DNA of 64,000 bases from Pigmentiphaga daeguensis (GCF_039523035.1 NZ_BAAAEN010000021.1:54826-118825); one strand, 5' to 3'; numbered from the stretch's first letter, positions 54,983 through 64,000 are shown. Numbers and translations are program-made. Notes: generated by a model from the sequence alone, not told the origin.

Positions 54983-56283
54983 CCGGCCTTCGCCCCGAAC
55001 TTGGCCGGCACGACGACGGCACGATCGTCCGCGCCGGCCTCGGGCGACGCCGGCGCCTTCCTGGCGTGCTTGAGGCGGTAGTCCTCGAGGAACTTGGCGA
55101 TGCGGCCGATGGCCTCGCGCAGATCCGCCTCGTGCGGCAGGAACACGATGCGGAAGTGGTCGGGATGCGGCCAGTTGAACCCCGTTCCCTGCACCAGCAT
55201 CACCCGCGTGGCTTCCAGCATCTGCAGGAAGAACTGGCGGTCGTCCTCGATGGGATACACCTCGGGATCCAGCCGCGGGAACATGTAGAGCGCGGCCTGC
55301 GGCTTGACGCAGGTCACGCCGGGAATGGCGGTGATCAATTCATAGGCCAGGTCGCGCTGCTGGCGCAGCCGGCCCCCCGGGGCCACCAGGTCGTTGATGC
55401 TCTGGTAGCCGCCCAGCGCGGTCTGGATCGCCCACTGGCCCGGCACGTTCGCGCACAGCCTCATGTTGGCGAGCATGTTCAGGCCGTCGATGTAATCGCG
55501 CGCGGCGCGCTTGTCGCCCGAGACCACCAGCCAGCCCGCGCGGTAGCCGCAGGCGCGGTAGCTCTTGGACAGCGAGTTGAAGGTCAGCGTCAGCACGTCG
55601 GTGGACAGGCTCGCCAGCGCGGTGTGGCGGGCGTCGTCGTACAGCACCTTGTCGTAGACCTCGTCGGCCAGGATGACCAGCCCGTGCTCGCGCGCGATGG
55701 CGACGATCTCCTGCAGCACGTGGTCGGGATAGACCACGCCGGTCGGGTTGTTCGGGTTGATGACCACGATCCCCTTGGTGCGCGGGGTGATCTTGGCCCG
55801 GATGTCGTCCAGGTCGGGAATCCAGCCCTTGGCCTCGTCGCACAGGTAGTGCACGGGCGTGCCGCCCGACAGGCTCACGACCGCCGTCCACAGCGGGTAG
55901 TCCGGCGCGGGCAGCAGCAACTCGTCGCCGTCGTCCAGCAGCGCGTTGGTGGCCATCGCGATCAGGTCGGAGGCGCCGTTGCCCAGGTAGATGTCTTCCA
56001 GTGTCACGCCCTGCACGCCCTGCGCCTGGGTGTAGTGCATGACCGCCTTGCGCGCGGCGAAGATGCCCTTGCTGTCCGAATAGCCCGCCGAGTTGGGCAG
56101 GTTGCGGATCATGTCGAGCTGGATTTCCTCGGGAGCGTCGAAACCGAACACGGCCAGGTTGCCGATGTTGAGCTTGATGAGCTTCTGGCCTTCGTCTTCC
56201 ATCTGCTTGGCCCTGTCCATGATGGGGCCGCGGATGTCGTACAGGACGTGGGCTAGTTTGTTCGATTTGTTGATGGGTTTCAT
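54979..56283 (-). CDS. alaA: Alanine-type aminotransferase (AlaA-like)
   Basis: The 434-residue PLP enzyme has the AlaA/YfbQ pattern: I-R-G-P-I-M-D-R-A, L-N-I-G-N-L-A-V-F-G-F, N-P-N-N-P-T-G-V-V-Y and the cofactor lysine in F-N-S-L-S-K-S-Y-R-A-C-G-Y-R-A-G. It makes alanine from pyruvate and glutamate. A C-terminal tail of about 25 residues (after E-D-Y-R-L) is an extension. The start at 56283 was chosen since family similarity begins there. It may be expressed alone. Confidence 0.93.
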   Translation of the reverse strand: MKPINKSNKLAHVLYDIRGPIMDRAKQMEDEGQKLIKLNIGNLAVFGFDAPEEIQLDMIRNLPNSAGYSDSKGIFAARKAVMHYTQAQGVQGVTLEDIYLGNGASDLIAMATNALLDDGDELLLPAPDYPLWTAVVSLSGGTPVHYLCDEAKGWIPDLDDIRAKITPRTKGIVVINPNNPTGVVYPDHVLQEIVAIAREHGLVILADEVYDKVLYDDARHTALASLSTDVLTLTFNSLSKSYRACGYRAGWLVVSGDKRAARDYIDGLNMLANMRLCANVPGQWAIQTALGGYQSINDLVAPGGRLRQQRDLAYELITAIPGVTCVKPQAALYMFPRLDPEVYPIEDDRQFFLQMLEATRVMLVQGTGFNWPHPDHFRIVFLPHEADLREAIGRIAKFLEDYRLKHARKAPASPEAGADDRAVVVPAKFGAKAG

Positions 56284-56411
56284 GCACGGTCTTCCGGAGA
56301 GTGGGGCAGCAGCGCTCCCAAGCCAAGATACTAGAACATAGAACACGAAATCCCCAAAAAGCGGGGGGCCGCCTCGGCGTTGCGATGGCTTTCCACGGCT
56401 TGACTCGATCA

Positions 56412-56427
56412 CTGTATATTTATACAG
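56412..56427. promoter_or_regulatory. lexA box: LexA (SOS) box
   Basis: CTGTATATTTATACAG fits CTGT-N8-ACAG and differs from the ideal SOS box at one central base. It lies 28 bp before imuA and overlaps the expected promoter. Confidence 0.9.
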
Positions 56428-56454
56428 TATCCTGCCGTAAACCGTTGTTGTCCC

Positions 56455-57207
56455 ATGCCTTCTGCCGGAATCTCCACGCCGCGCGCCAGCACCGCGATCC
56501 ATCCCCTCCTGTGGCGGGGATCGCAGCTTGCCCGCAACTGCCGCCCCGGCCTGGATACCGGCCATGCCGAGCTTTCCCGCCAGTTGCCCGACGGCGGGTG
56601 GCCGCTGGGCAGCCTGACCGAACTGCTGCTGCCGCAGCCGGGCATAGGCGAAATCCGCCTGTTGCTGCCGGCGCTGCGGCAATTGCCCGCCCAACGCAGC
56701 ATCGTCCTGCTCCACCCGCCCCACCAGCCGTCCGTCCAGGCTTGGCAAGCCCATCGCTTCGCCAGCCGGCAACTGCTGTGGGTCGCGCCCGCCCACGCGG
56801 CCGACGCCCTGTGGGCGGCCGAGCAAGTCCTCAAGCAAGGGCATTGCGGCGCCCTGCTGTACTGGGCCTCCCGCCCGCCCGCGACCGCCCTGCGCCGGCT
56901 GCACCTGGCCGCCCAGGCCGGCGATACCGCCTTCTTCCTGTTCCGCCCCGCCGAATCGGCCCGCCAGGCATCGCCCGCGCCGCTGCGCCTGCTGTTGCAT
57001 CCCGCCGGCGACCAACTGCGCGTGGACATCCTCAAGCGCCGCGGCCCCGTCCACGACACCAGCCTGCTGGTGCCGCTCGCGCCTTCGCGCGCGGCTCCGG
57101 CCGCGGGTTCGATTCCCGCCTTTTCCGAGCCTTCCCATGCGCCTGTGGATCAGCGTCTACCTGACGCACCCCAGCCTCGACGCACTGAGCCCGTCCTGGC
57201 CGGATGA
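56455..57207 (+). CDS. imuA: ImuA, SulA/RecA-like translesion accessory protein
   Basis: The 250-residue protein matches ImuA: W-R-G-S-Q-L-A-R, the G-W-P-L-G-S-L-T-E-L-L-L-P-Q-P-G-I-G-E-I-R-L-L-L-P-A-L (RecA-like region without a working Walker A) and a C-terminal part that overlaps imuB by 71 bp. ImuA is required with ImuB and DnaE2 for damage-induced mutagenesis. It follows the LexA box directly. Confidence 0.93.
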   Translation: MPSAGISTPRASTAIHPLLWRGSQLARNCRPGLDTGHAELSRQLPDGGWPLGSLTELLLPQPGIGEIRLLLPALRQLPAQRSIVLLHPPHQPSVQAWQAHRFASRQLLWVAPAHAADALWAAEQVLKQGHCGALLYWASRPPATALRRLHLAAQAGDTAFFLFRPAESARQASPAPLRLLLHPAGDQLRVDILKRRGPVHDTSLLVPLAPSRAAPAAGSIPAFSEPSHAPVDQRLPDAPQPRRTEPVLAG

Positions 57208-58606
57208 CGCGGCCGGCCCGCTGGTGGTCCTCGAACACGAGGCGGTGGTGGCCGTGACGCCTGCCGCCGCGCAACTGGGCGTGCGGCCGGGCATGCGCAA
57301 GAAAGGCGCCGGCGCCCTGGCCCCGCATGCCGCGTTCATCCAGCGGGATATCGAGCGCGAACGGCAACTGCTCGATGCCGCCGCGCTGGCCATGCTGCAA
57401 TACACGCCGGAAGTCACCCTTGGCCCCGACACCAGCCTGCTGCTCGACGTCCACGCCAGCCTGCGTGTCTTCCGCGGCCCCCTGGCGCTGTGCCGGCGCA
57501 TCCGGCGCACGCTGGAACAACTGGGCTGCCGGGCCCGCGTCGGCATGGCGCCGACCGCCCATGGCGCCTGGCTGCTGGCGGCGCGGGCCACGCCCGGCCC
57601 GCGCCGCGTCCTGCGGCTGGACCGGCTGCTGCGCCGGATGGACCCACTGCCCTGCCTGCTGCTGCCGCCGGCGCGGCCGCACCAGGCCTGGCTGGACGGC
57701 ATAGGGTGCCGTACCCTTGCCGCCCTGATGCGGCTGCCGCGCGCCGGCCTGCAAAAGCGCTGCGGCCACGCCCTGCCGCACATGCTCGACCAGGCTCGCG
57801 GCCAGGCGCCCGAGCTGTTCGACTGGATCCGCGCGCCGCTCCGGTTTTCCGCGCGCCTGGAACCGATCGCCCGCCTCGAGCACACCGCTGCCGTCCTGAT
57901 CGTGGCCCGCCGCCTCGTCCAGCAGCTCGTGGGATGGCTGGGCGCTACGCATACAGCGGCCAGCGCCATCGTTCTCCTGCTGGAGCACGAACGCGGCCGC
58001 CACGCCCGGCCGCCCACGCGGCTGACCGTGGCCCTGGCCCAGCCCGGCTGGCAGGCCGATCACCTGCTGCGCCTGCTCAAGGAACATCTCGAACGCCTGA
58101 CGCTGGAAGCGCCGGCCATCGCCGTGGCCCTGCACGCCGACCAGCTCGTCTCCCGCGCCGCGCCCTCCGAATCCTTGTTCACCGATCCCGGCGGCACCCC
58201 GGCCGACCACGACCGCCTGCTGGAACTGCTGACGGCGCGGCTGGGCGCCGACCGCGTGCTGGCCGCCCGGCCACGCGCCGACCATCGGCCGGAAGCCGCC
58301 AATTGCTGGCAACCGGCCTTGTCGGCGTCACGTACTGGTCCTCAGGACATGGCCTTCGAGGCCGAACGCCCGCTGTGGCTGCTCGCGCAGCCCATTGCCC
58401 TGGTCCTGCGCGGCAACCGGCCCTACTACGGCACCCCGCTGCGCCTGCTGCGCGGCCCCGAACGCCTGGAAAGCGGCTGGTGGGACGGCGCCCCCATCTC
58501 GCGCGACTACTTCGTGGCCGAAAGCGAAAACGGCATCCGCTACTGGCTCTACCTGGACCAGGCGCTGGACGAACCGCGCTGGTACCTGCACGGGCTCTAC
58601 GCCTGA
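57137..58606 (+). CDS. imuB: ImuB, Y-family-polymerase-like mutasome hub
   Basis: The 489-residue protein has the Y-family fold but no catalytic acids: the N-terminal strand reads L-W-I-S-V-Y-L-T-H where active polymerases have D-x-D, and the later site reads S-L-L-L-D-V-H. It links the beta clamp and DnaE2. It overlaps imuA by 71 bp and precedes dnaE2 by 6 bp. Confidence 0.94.
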   Translation: MRLWISVYLTHPSLDALSPSWPDDAAGPLVVLEHEAVVAVTPAAAQLGVRPGMRKKGAGALAPHAAFIQRDIERERQLLDAAALAMLQYTPEVTLGPDTSLLLDVHASLRVFRGPLALCRRIRRTLEQLGCRARVGMAPTAHGAWLLAARATPGPRRVLRLDRLLRRMDPLPCLLLPPARPHQAWLDGIGCRTLAALMRLPRAGLQKRCGHALPHMLDQARGQAPELFDWIRAPLRFSARLEPIARLEHTAAVLIVARRLVQQLVGWLGATHTAASAIVLLLEHERGRHARPPTRLTVALAQPGWQADHLLRLLKEHLERLTLEAPAIAVALHADQLVSRAAPSESLFTDPGGTPADHDRLLELLTARLGADRVLAARPRADHRPEAANCWQPALSASRTGPQDMAFEAERPLWLLAQPIALVLRGNRPYYGTPLRLLRGPERLESGWWDGAPISRDYFVAESENGIRYWLYLDQALDEPRWYLHGLYA

Positions 58607-58612
58607 ATCGCC

Positions 58613-61600
58613 ATGTCATCGCCCCCGCCCTCGCTCCCTTCCCTGCCCGGCTATGCCGAACTCCAATGCCTGAGCAACTTCACCTTCCTGCGCGGCGCCT
58701 CCTGGCCCGGGGAACTGGTCGAGCGCGCCGCCGAACTGGGCTACACGGCCCTGGCCATCACCGACGAATGCTCCCTGGCCGGCGTCGTGCGCGCGCACGA
58801 GGAAGCGAAGAAACACAAGCTGCGCCTGATCCTGGGCAGCCAGTTCCGGCTCGACGCCCAGGACGGCATCCCGCCCCTGGACCTGATCCTGCTGGCCACC
58901 AACAAGGAAGGCTACGGCAACCTGTCGGAACTGATCACTTATGCTCGCATGCGCGCCGCCAAGGGCAGCTACCGCCTGCTGCCCGGCGACCTTTCCCACC
59001 CCGAGCCCGGGCATGCTCATCTGCGCTGCGTGCCGGACTGCCTGGCCATCCTCGCGCCCGCCCACGGCGTCGCCCGCGATGTGCTTGCCGAACAGGCCGA
59101 CTGGCTGGCGCGGACCTTTCCGGGGCGATGCTGGATGGGTTTGTCGCTGCTCAATCGCGCCGGCGACGGCCCCCACCGCCAGACCGTCGAAGACGTCGCC
59201 CGCACGATGGACCTGCCCGTCGTGCCCCTGGGCCAGGTCGAGATGCACGTCCGCTCGCGCAAGCCCTTGCACGACACGCTGTGCGGCATCCGCCTGCGCC
59301 AGTCCGTGGCCGAATGCGGCTATGCGCTGGTGCCGAATGCCGAACAGCACCTGCGCGCGCGTGTGCACCTGGCACAGGTCTACGGCGCCGAGCTGATGCG
59401 GGAAAGCCTGCGCGTGGCCCGGCTATGCACCTTCAACCTGAAGGAACTCGAGTACGAATACCCCGAGGAACTGGTGCCGGCAGGGGCCACGCCCGCCACC
59501 TACCTGCGCGACGAAACCTATGCCGGCGCCAACAGGCGTTTCCCCGAAGGCATCCCGGACAAAGTGCGCGATCAACTCGAAAAAGAACTCGCGCTGATCA
59601 GCGAACTCCAGTACGAGGCCTACTTCCTTACCGTCCACGATCTGGTCAGGTTCGCCAAGAGCCGCCGCATCCTCTGCCAGGGACGCGGATCGGCCGCCAA
59701 CTCCGCGGTCTGCTTCTGCCTGGGCATCACCGTGGTTCCGCCCGACGACAACTCGCTGTTCGGACGCTTCATCAGCAAGGAACGCAACGAGCCGCCGGAC
59801 ATCGACATCGACTTCGAACACCAGCGGCGCGAAGAAGTCATCCAGTACATCTACGAGAAATACGGACGGCGCCGCGCCGCGCTGACCGCCGTCGTCATCA
59901 GCTACCGTTCGCGCAGCGCGCTGCGCGACGTGGGGCGCGCACTGGGCATCGACCTGGCCCTGGTCGATCGCGTCGCCAAGGCCCACCAATGGTGGGACGG
60001 CAGGAAGAACCTGCTGAACCGTTTCGAGGAATGCGGACTTGCCGCCGACTCGCCCGCGGCGCAGCTGTGGGCCAAACTGACCGAGCAATTGCTGGACTTT
60101 CCGCGCCACCTTTCCCAGCATCCCGGGGGCTTCGTCATGTCGCGCGGGCCGCTGTCGCGCCTGGTACCCATCGAGAACGCCGCCATGCCCGACCGCAGCG
60201 TCGTGCAATGGGACAAGGACGACCTGGACGCGGTCGGCCTGCTCAAGGTCGACGTGCTGGCGCTGGGCATGCTGACGGCGCTGCGGCGCGCCCTGGAATT
60301 CGCCAGCCAGCGGCAGCAGAGGCTGCTCGATCTCTACAGCATTCCTCCCGACGACTCGGACACCTACGACATGATCTGCAAGGCCGACACCATAGGCGTC
60401 TTCCAGATCGAGTCCCGCGCGCAGATGAGCATGCTGCCCCGTCTGCAGCCGCGCAATCTGTACGACCTGACGATACAGGTCGCCATCGTCCGGCCCGGCC
60501 CCATCCAGGGCGGCATGGTGCACCCCTTCCTGAAACAGCGCGAACAAGCACGCCTGCACGGCCCCGCCCGGATTCCTTATCCCAGCCCCAAGGTCCGCAA
60601 GGCCCTGGCCCGCACCTACGGCGTGCCCATCTTCCAGGAACAGGTCATGCAGATCGCCATGTACGCCGCCGGCTACAGCGAAGGCCAGGCCGACGAACTG
60701 CGGCGCTCCATGGCGGCCTGGCGGCGCAAGGGCGACCTGGCGCAGCACTACGAACGCATCGTCACCGGCATGCTGATCCACGGCTACGACCGCGCCTTCG
60801 CCGACTCCATCTGCCGCCAGATCCAAGGCTTCGGCGAATACGGCTTTCCCGAATCGCACGCCGCTAGCTTCGCGCAACTGGCCTATTCCAGCTCCTGGCT
60901 CAAGCGGCACGAACCCGAAGCCTTCCTGGCCGCCCTGCTCAACAGCCAGCCCATGGGGTTTTATTCGCCCTACCAGCTGATCCAGGATGCCCAGCGCCAT
61001 GGCGTGGTCGTCCTGCCTGTCGACGTGCTGGTCAGCAATTGGGACGCCACCCTGGAAGACACCGGCGGCGAACGTCCCGCCGTGCGGCTTGGACTGAACC
61101 AGGTGCAGGGCTTGTCCGAAGAAACCGGCCTGCGCATCCAGGCCGCGCGCGAACAGGCGCCCTTCCAGGACGCCACCGACCTGGGCCGGCGCGCCGATCT
61201 CGATCGGCATGCCTTGCAGGCCCTGGCCGCGGCCGATGCACTGCGCCGCCTGTCCGGCCACCGCCGCGCCGCCCTGTGGGAAGCCACCGACAGCGTGCCC
61301 CAGCGCGACCTGCTGCGCGATGCCATGGTGCACGAACAGGCGCCGCTGCTCGACATGCCCAACGAAGCCGACGACATCCGCGCCGACTACGAAGCCTTGA
61401 AACTCACCCTGCGGCGCCATCCCCTGGCCTTGCTGCGCGACCGCCTGGCGCGACGCGGCTTCGTCCCCGCCGAAGCCCTGCACACCTACCCCGACCGCCG
61501 CCTGGCGCGCGCCTGCGGCATCGTCACCGTACGCCAGCGCCCGGGCACCGCCAAGGGCGCGGTCTTCGTCACGCTGGAAGACGAAACCGGGCAGGTCAAC

Positions 61601-61780
61601 GTCATCGTCTGGCCGGGGCTGGTCGAACGCCAACGCAGGGAACTGGTGGGGGCGCCGCTGCTGGGGGTGTATGGCACGTGGCAGTCGCATCAGAACGTGC
61701 GGCATCTGCTGGCCAAGCGGCTGGTGGATTTGACGCCGTTATTGGGGAGCTTGGTTGTGTCGAGCAGGAATTTCCATTGA
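58613..61780 (+). CDS. dnaE2: Error-prone DNA polymerase DnaE2 (ImuC)
   Basis: The 1055-residue protein has the N-terminal PHP domain (Y-A-E-L-Q-C-L-S-N-F-T-F-L-R-G-A-S), the polymerase palm with P-D-I-D-I-D-F near residue 397, Q-H-P-G-G-F-V and E-Y-G-F-P-E-S-H-A-A-S-F, and an OB domain at the C-terminus (V-R-Q-R-P-G-T-A-K-G-A-V-F-V-T-L-E-D-E-T-G). It makes mutagenic bypass synthesis after SOS induction. Length and motifs are those of DnaE2, not the replicative DnaE1 (about 1160). Confidence 0.97.
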   Translation: MSSPPPSLPSLPGYAELQCLSNFTFLRGASWPGELVERAAELGYTALAITDECSLAGVVRAHEEAKKHKLRLILGSQFRLDAQDGIPPLDLILLATNKEGYGNLSELITYARMRAAKGSYRLLPGDLSHPEPGHAHLRCVPDCLAILAPAHGVARDVLAEQADWLARTFPGRCWMGLSLLNRAGDGPHRQTVEDVARTMDLPVVPLGQVEMHVRSRKPLHDTLCGIRLRQSVAECGYALVPNAEQHLRARVHLAQVYGAELMRESLRVARLCTFNLKELEYEYPEELVPAGATPATYLRDETYAGANRRFPEGIPDKVRDQLEKELALISELQYEAYFLTVHDLVRFAKSRRILCQGRGSAANSAVCFCLGITVVPPDDNSLFGRFISKERNEPPDIDIDFEHQRREEVIQYIYEKYGRRRAALTAVVISYRSRSALRDVGRALGIDLALVDRVAKAHQWWDGRKNLLNRFEECGLAADSPAAQLWAKLTEQLLDFPRHLSQHPGGFVMSRGPLSRLVPIENAAMPDRSVVQWDKDDLDAVGLLKVDVLALGMLTALRRALEFASQRQQRLLDLYSIPPDDSDTYDMICKADTIGVFQIESRAQMSMLPRLQPRNLYDLTIQVAIVRPGPIQGGMVHPFLKQREQARLHGPARIPYPSPKVRKALARTYGVPIFQEQVMQIAMYAAGYSEGQADELRRSMAAWRRKGDLAQHYERIVTGMLIHGYDRAFADSICRQIQGFGEYGFPESHAASFAQLAYSSSWLKRHEPEAFLAALLNSQPMGFYSPYQLIQDAQRHGVVVLPVDVLVSNWDATLEDTGGERPAVRLGLNQVQGLSEETGLRIQAAREQAPFQDATDLGRRADLDRHALQALAAADALRRLSGHRRAALWEATDSVPQRDLLRDAMVHEQAPLLDMPNEADDIRADYEALKLTLRRHPLALLRDRLARRGFVPAEALHTYPDRRLARACGIVTVRQRPGTAKGAVFVTLEDETGQVNVIVWPGLVERQRRELVGAPLLGVYGTWQSHQNVRHLLAKRLVDLTPLLGSLVVSSRNFH

Positions 61781-62078
61781 GAGCCGGATCGGATGGAATT
61801 GTTCCTGCAAGCCCTGGGCGAATGTAGGTGCGTCGGGGTCTGCTTTCGACCTATTACGGGTCAAGAACTCACGCCGCCTCTGGCATCACCCACAGAGTCG
61901 GCAAACCAGGGAAATGGCCCCAATGCGACCATTGCGCATTAACCTGGCCTGCGGGCCGCGAGGCTAGCCCCCATTCCGGAGGATCCGGAAAACCATGCCA
62001 GGTATTTTGGATCAAGATCAGATCTTCTGACCTGCCGGGTTTCTTCGGACCACTGGATGCTTGGAAAACGGCTTCGGT

Positions 62079-62912
62079 TTAAGTGGCAACTAGGCCGCAC
62101 TGTAATCCAAATGCGTAGGGGGTCAGGTTTTTTAGACTGGAATGCGGCCTGACCTCGTTGTAATGTCGTCGCCACGTATCGATGACGACCTTCGCTTCGA
62201 TGCGATTACGGAACCATTTCATCGCCAGGCATTCATCTCTGAATTTTCCATTGAAACTCTCTGCTGTTCCGTTTTGCCAGGGTTCGCCGGGATCGATTAA
62301 TGCCATGTTCAGGCCTTGCTGGGTAGCCCAGCGCAGTAGTGCGCGTGAGACAAATTCCGGGCCCCTGTCGGACCGAAGAACGCGCGACGCACCCCGCACA
62401 TTTATCAACTGGCTGAGGACCTCGATGACCCGAGTCGAACGGATCGAACCCGCGACATCGATCGCCAAGGACTCTCGGGTGTACTCGTCCACGACGGTCA
62501 GACATTTCAATTGCTGGCCGTTGGCACAGGCATCGAATACGAAGTCGTACGCCCATACCTGATTGGCCGCTTCGGAAGTGGCAGGTCGCGGTCGACTTGC
62601 CTCAAGCCGGCGCCTTGGCCGTTTGGGCGGCACTTGCAGACCCGCGCCACACCACAGCCGATAAGCGCGATCGGCGCTCATCGGCAGCCCCTGGCGCTCC
62701 AGAAATACCTGAATGCAACGATAGCCATAGCGAGGGTATTACGCCGGCAACGCCATCATCGCGGCCAACACCGGGGCGTCGCCCTCGGGTAACCTCGGCT
62801 CGTAACGCAATGATGATCGGGCAACCGATAGCAGCGTGCACGCCCGTCTCTGCGACAGCCCTCGGTTCACCGCAAAACCGACTTGCTGGCGACGGACGCA
62901 CACGCTCACCAC
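62079..62912 (-). pseudogene. IS3-family transposase orfB, interrupted
   Basis: The DDE catalytic residues are all present: W-A-Y-D-F-V-F-D, L-R-S-D-R-G-P-E-F-V and N-G-T-A-E-S-F-N-G-K-F-R-D-E. A TAA at 62739-62741 interrupts the frame at codon 58, just before Y-P-R-Y-G-Y-R-C-I-Q. The remaining part from M-S-A-D-R at 62681 could still be read but lacks the N-terminus. Confidence 0.9.
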
Positions 62913-63169
62913 TTTTTTGCCGTGATCTCCTTCATCACCTCGACCTCGAGATCACGCCCTGCCAGGATTTTCTTCAACCGGACGTTCTCCTACTCCAACT
63001 GTTTGAGCCGGCGAACCTCGTCGCTGTTCATCTCGCCGAAGCGCTGGCGCCAGTTGTACAAGGTCTGCTCGCTCACTCCGTGCGCCTTGGCCACGGCTGC
63101 CACGGAGCTTCGATCAGCCTCGCGCAGCATGTTGACCATCTGCTCTTCTGTAAACCGGCTCTTCTTCAT
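62906..63169 (-). pseudogene. IS3-family transposase orfA, interrupted
   Basis: The helix-turn-helix protein starts M-K-K-S-R-F-T-E-E-Q and is stopped at codon 60 by TAG (62990-62992). After it the frame continues with E-N-V-R-L-K-K-I-L-A-G-R-D to a normal end at 62906. The TAG stands where the usual L-E-Q-E-N reads Gln, consistent with CAG to TAG. Confidence 0.9.
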
Positions 63170-63351
63170 GACTTCCTTCTCGGTTGGAAGCCATCCTCTC
63201 AAGTTTCCGCTGGTACGAAAATCTCAGGGCAGGTCATCCTGGCTTATTGCGAAGGCGACCCCTCGAACAGGTTCCCGACGAAGCCCCATTATGTAACTAT
63301 TCGTGATATATAAGGAACAGCAAGCGGAATACAAAAACCTAAGGAAGAGGC

Positions 63352-63924
63352 ATGGCGCTACGCTTTCGGCGATCCATCAAACTGGCGCCAGGCATCCGCA
63401 TGAATGTCAGTGGATCAGGCGTGAGCTGGACGCTCGGGCCTCGCGGTGCGACGGTCGGTATCGGCAAGCGCGGTGCCCGCTTGAATACAAGCTTCATGGG
63501 GCTTTCCTCCAGCCAAGCCCTATCACGTCCTCCCCCCCGCCCTCGCCAAACCACGCCGCGCGCGTTGCTACCACCAACCCGAGCTATTCCGCTGACCTGC
63601 TCGGTGGATGACGACGGCGTACTGTCCTTTCAGGATGAACACGGCAACGTCTTGGACGATGCTCTGGTCGAAGTTGCCAAGAAGCAAAACCGCAGTGCCA
63701 TCCTGGGGTTGATTCAACGCAAGTGCGACCAGATCAACGGGGAATTGGACGCACTGACTACCATTCATCTGCACACGCCTTCCCCCTCTACGCCGCCACG
63801 GTTTCATCCCGAACCCTATTCGGTGTCGCCGCCGGCGGCACCGGTGCCACTCCGACCACGTTGGTGGGAGAAATTCCTAGCCAAACGTCTGGAAAAGCTT
63901 GAAGTGACCTGCTCCCCAATTTAG
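63352..63924 (+). pseudogene. DUF4236-domain protein cut at its C-terminus by an IS3-family element
   Basis: The 190-codon frame has an N-terminal DUF4236 domain (R-F-R-R-S-I-K-L-A-P-G-I-R-M-N-V-S-G-S-G-V-S-W, then G-P-R-G-A-T-V-G-I-G-K-R-G), a Pro-rich linker and a helical part. From codon 185 (63904) on, the last residues V-T-C-S-P-I and the stop are encoded by the IS end at 63905. The true C-terminus is therefore missing. The ribosome site is AGGAAGAGG. DUF4236 proteins have no known function. Confidence 0.8.
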
Positions 63925-64000
63925 TACGAAACCAAATTAGAGTCTGCGGTTAAAAAACTGTCTGCAAACTGCTTGGGCGTCAGATACCCGAGCGAACTGT
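63905..64000 (-). mobile_element. End of a second IS3-family element, continuing past the window
   Basis: The element begins with TGACCTGCTCCCC at 63905 and contains the C-terminus of a transposase on the minus strand. It is not identical to the first IS. Only its last 96 bp are visible, so the far end and target duplication cannot be checked. Confidence 0.85.
63921..64000 (-). CDS. IS3-family transposase orfB, C-terminal fragment
   Basis: The visible 26 residues S-S-L-G-Y-L-T-P-K-Q-F-A-D-S and onward to a final Y before TAA (63921-63923) match the usual end of IS3-group transposases. The rest lies outside the window. Its stop overlaps the accidental stop codon of the truncated DUF4236 frame on the other strand. 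Confidence 0.85.
   Translation of the reverse strand, partial: SSLGYLTPKQFADSFLTADSNLVSY

Larger units (their letters stand above)
62028..63236 (-). mobile_element. Degraded IS3-family insertion sequence (about 1.2 kb)
   Basis: Terminal inverted repeats start TGACCTGCC at both ends (62028 inward, 63236 inward) and remain similar for about 30 bases with a gap. Inside are orfA and orfB with an A6G slippery heptamer at their overlap. No 3- or 4-bp target duplication is seen (left flank TTC, right flank TCC). Both reading frames carry a stop codon, so this copy is inactive. Confidence 0.9.

Noticed and set aside
59423..61705. 760-codon open frame opposite dnaE2
   Set aside because: A shadow of dnaE2 caused by high GC at third codon positions.
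61781..62027. Gene remnant between dnaE2 and the IS
   Set aside because: Short frames on both strands have no recognisable domain. The 247 bp may be the relic of an older insertion but nothing supports a call.

Overview
The window is GC-rich chromosomal DNA of a beta-proteobacterium. It most resembles the Alcaligenaceae (Bordetella/Achromobacter group). The reasons are five Bug-type (TctC-like) periplasmic solute receptors in 64 kb, the gntR / sdhCDAB-sdhE-gltA and odhA-odhB-lpdA arrangement, an iscRSUA-hscBA-fdx-iscX operon, and an imuA-imuB-dnaE2 cassette. The assignment rests on protein character and gene order, not on a database search.

Layout. (1) 1-9.3 kb is accessory catabolism: the end of a Bug receptor, an FMN alpha-hydroxy-acid oxidase, a hexad-repeat beta-solenoid protein of unknown role, and an IclR regulator divergent from a six-gene operon. 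That operon encodes a class III CoA-transferase, a 3-mercaptopropionate-dioxygenase-like thiol dioxygenase, a divergent crotonase, a Bug receptor, an AhpD-like protein and a fumarase-superfamily lyase. It reads as a possible organosulfur carboxylate pathway. (2) 9.4-25.6 kb is central metabolism: the 2-oxoglutarate dehydrogenase operon odhA-odhB-lpdA, isocitrate lyase, a persulfide-sensor-like ArsR with a YgaP-like rhodanese, citrate synthase with sdhE and sdhBADC, a GntR regulator and divergent malate dehydrogenase. (3) 25.7-34.4 kb is accessory: a large nested palindrome, a CitE-like lyase, a hydroxyacid dehydrogenase / frameshifted Bug / enolase-superfamily cluster with a divergent LysR, an amidohydrolase-MarR pair, and a TonB-type barrel without its plug. 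(4) 34.5-40.7 kb is the complete isc operon and a low-molecular-weight tyrosine phosphatase. (5) 41-51.7 kb holds uvrB, tyrB, two identical tRNA-Asn genes bracketing about 4.6 kb (ParDE-like pair, Bug, copper genes, hydrolase, YigZ), a MATE exporter and an RNase HI with an extra N-terminal domain. (6) 51.7-56.3 kb is a LysR-Bug-hydrolase unit and an AlaA-like aminotransferase. (7) 56.4-61.8 kb is the SOS-controlled imuA-imuB-dnaE2 mutagenesis cassette. (8) 62-64 kb is an IS scar: a dead IS3-family copy, then a DUF4236 gene cut by a second IS3-family element.

The least explained signal is non-coding. A structured repeat of about 80-155 bp lies directly after the stop codons of odhB, lpdA, sdhA, mdh and tyrB, always in the orientation of the preceding gene. 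Its hairpin stems differ between copies by compensatory changes, so a folded form appears to be maintained. A second structure, about 230 bp between mdh and the citE-like gene, has three nested perfect inverted repeats of 34, 24 and 10 bp.
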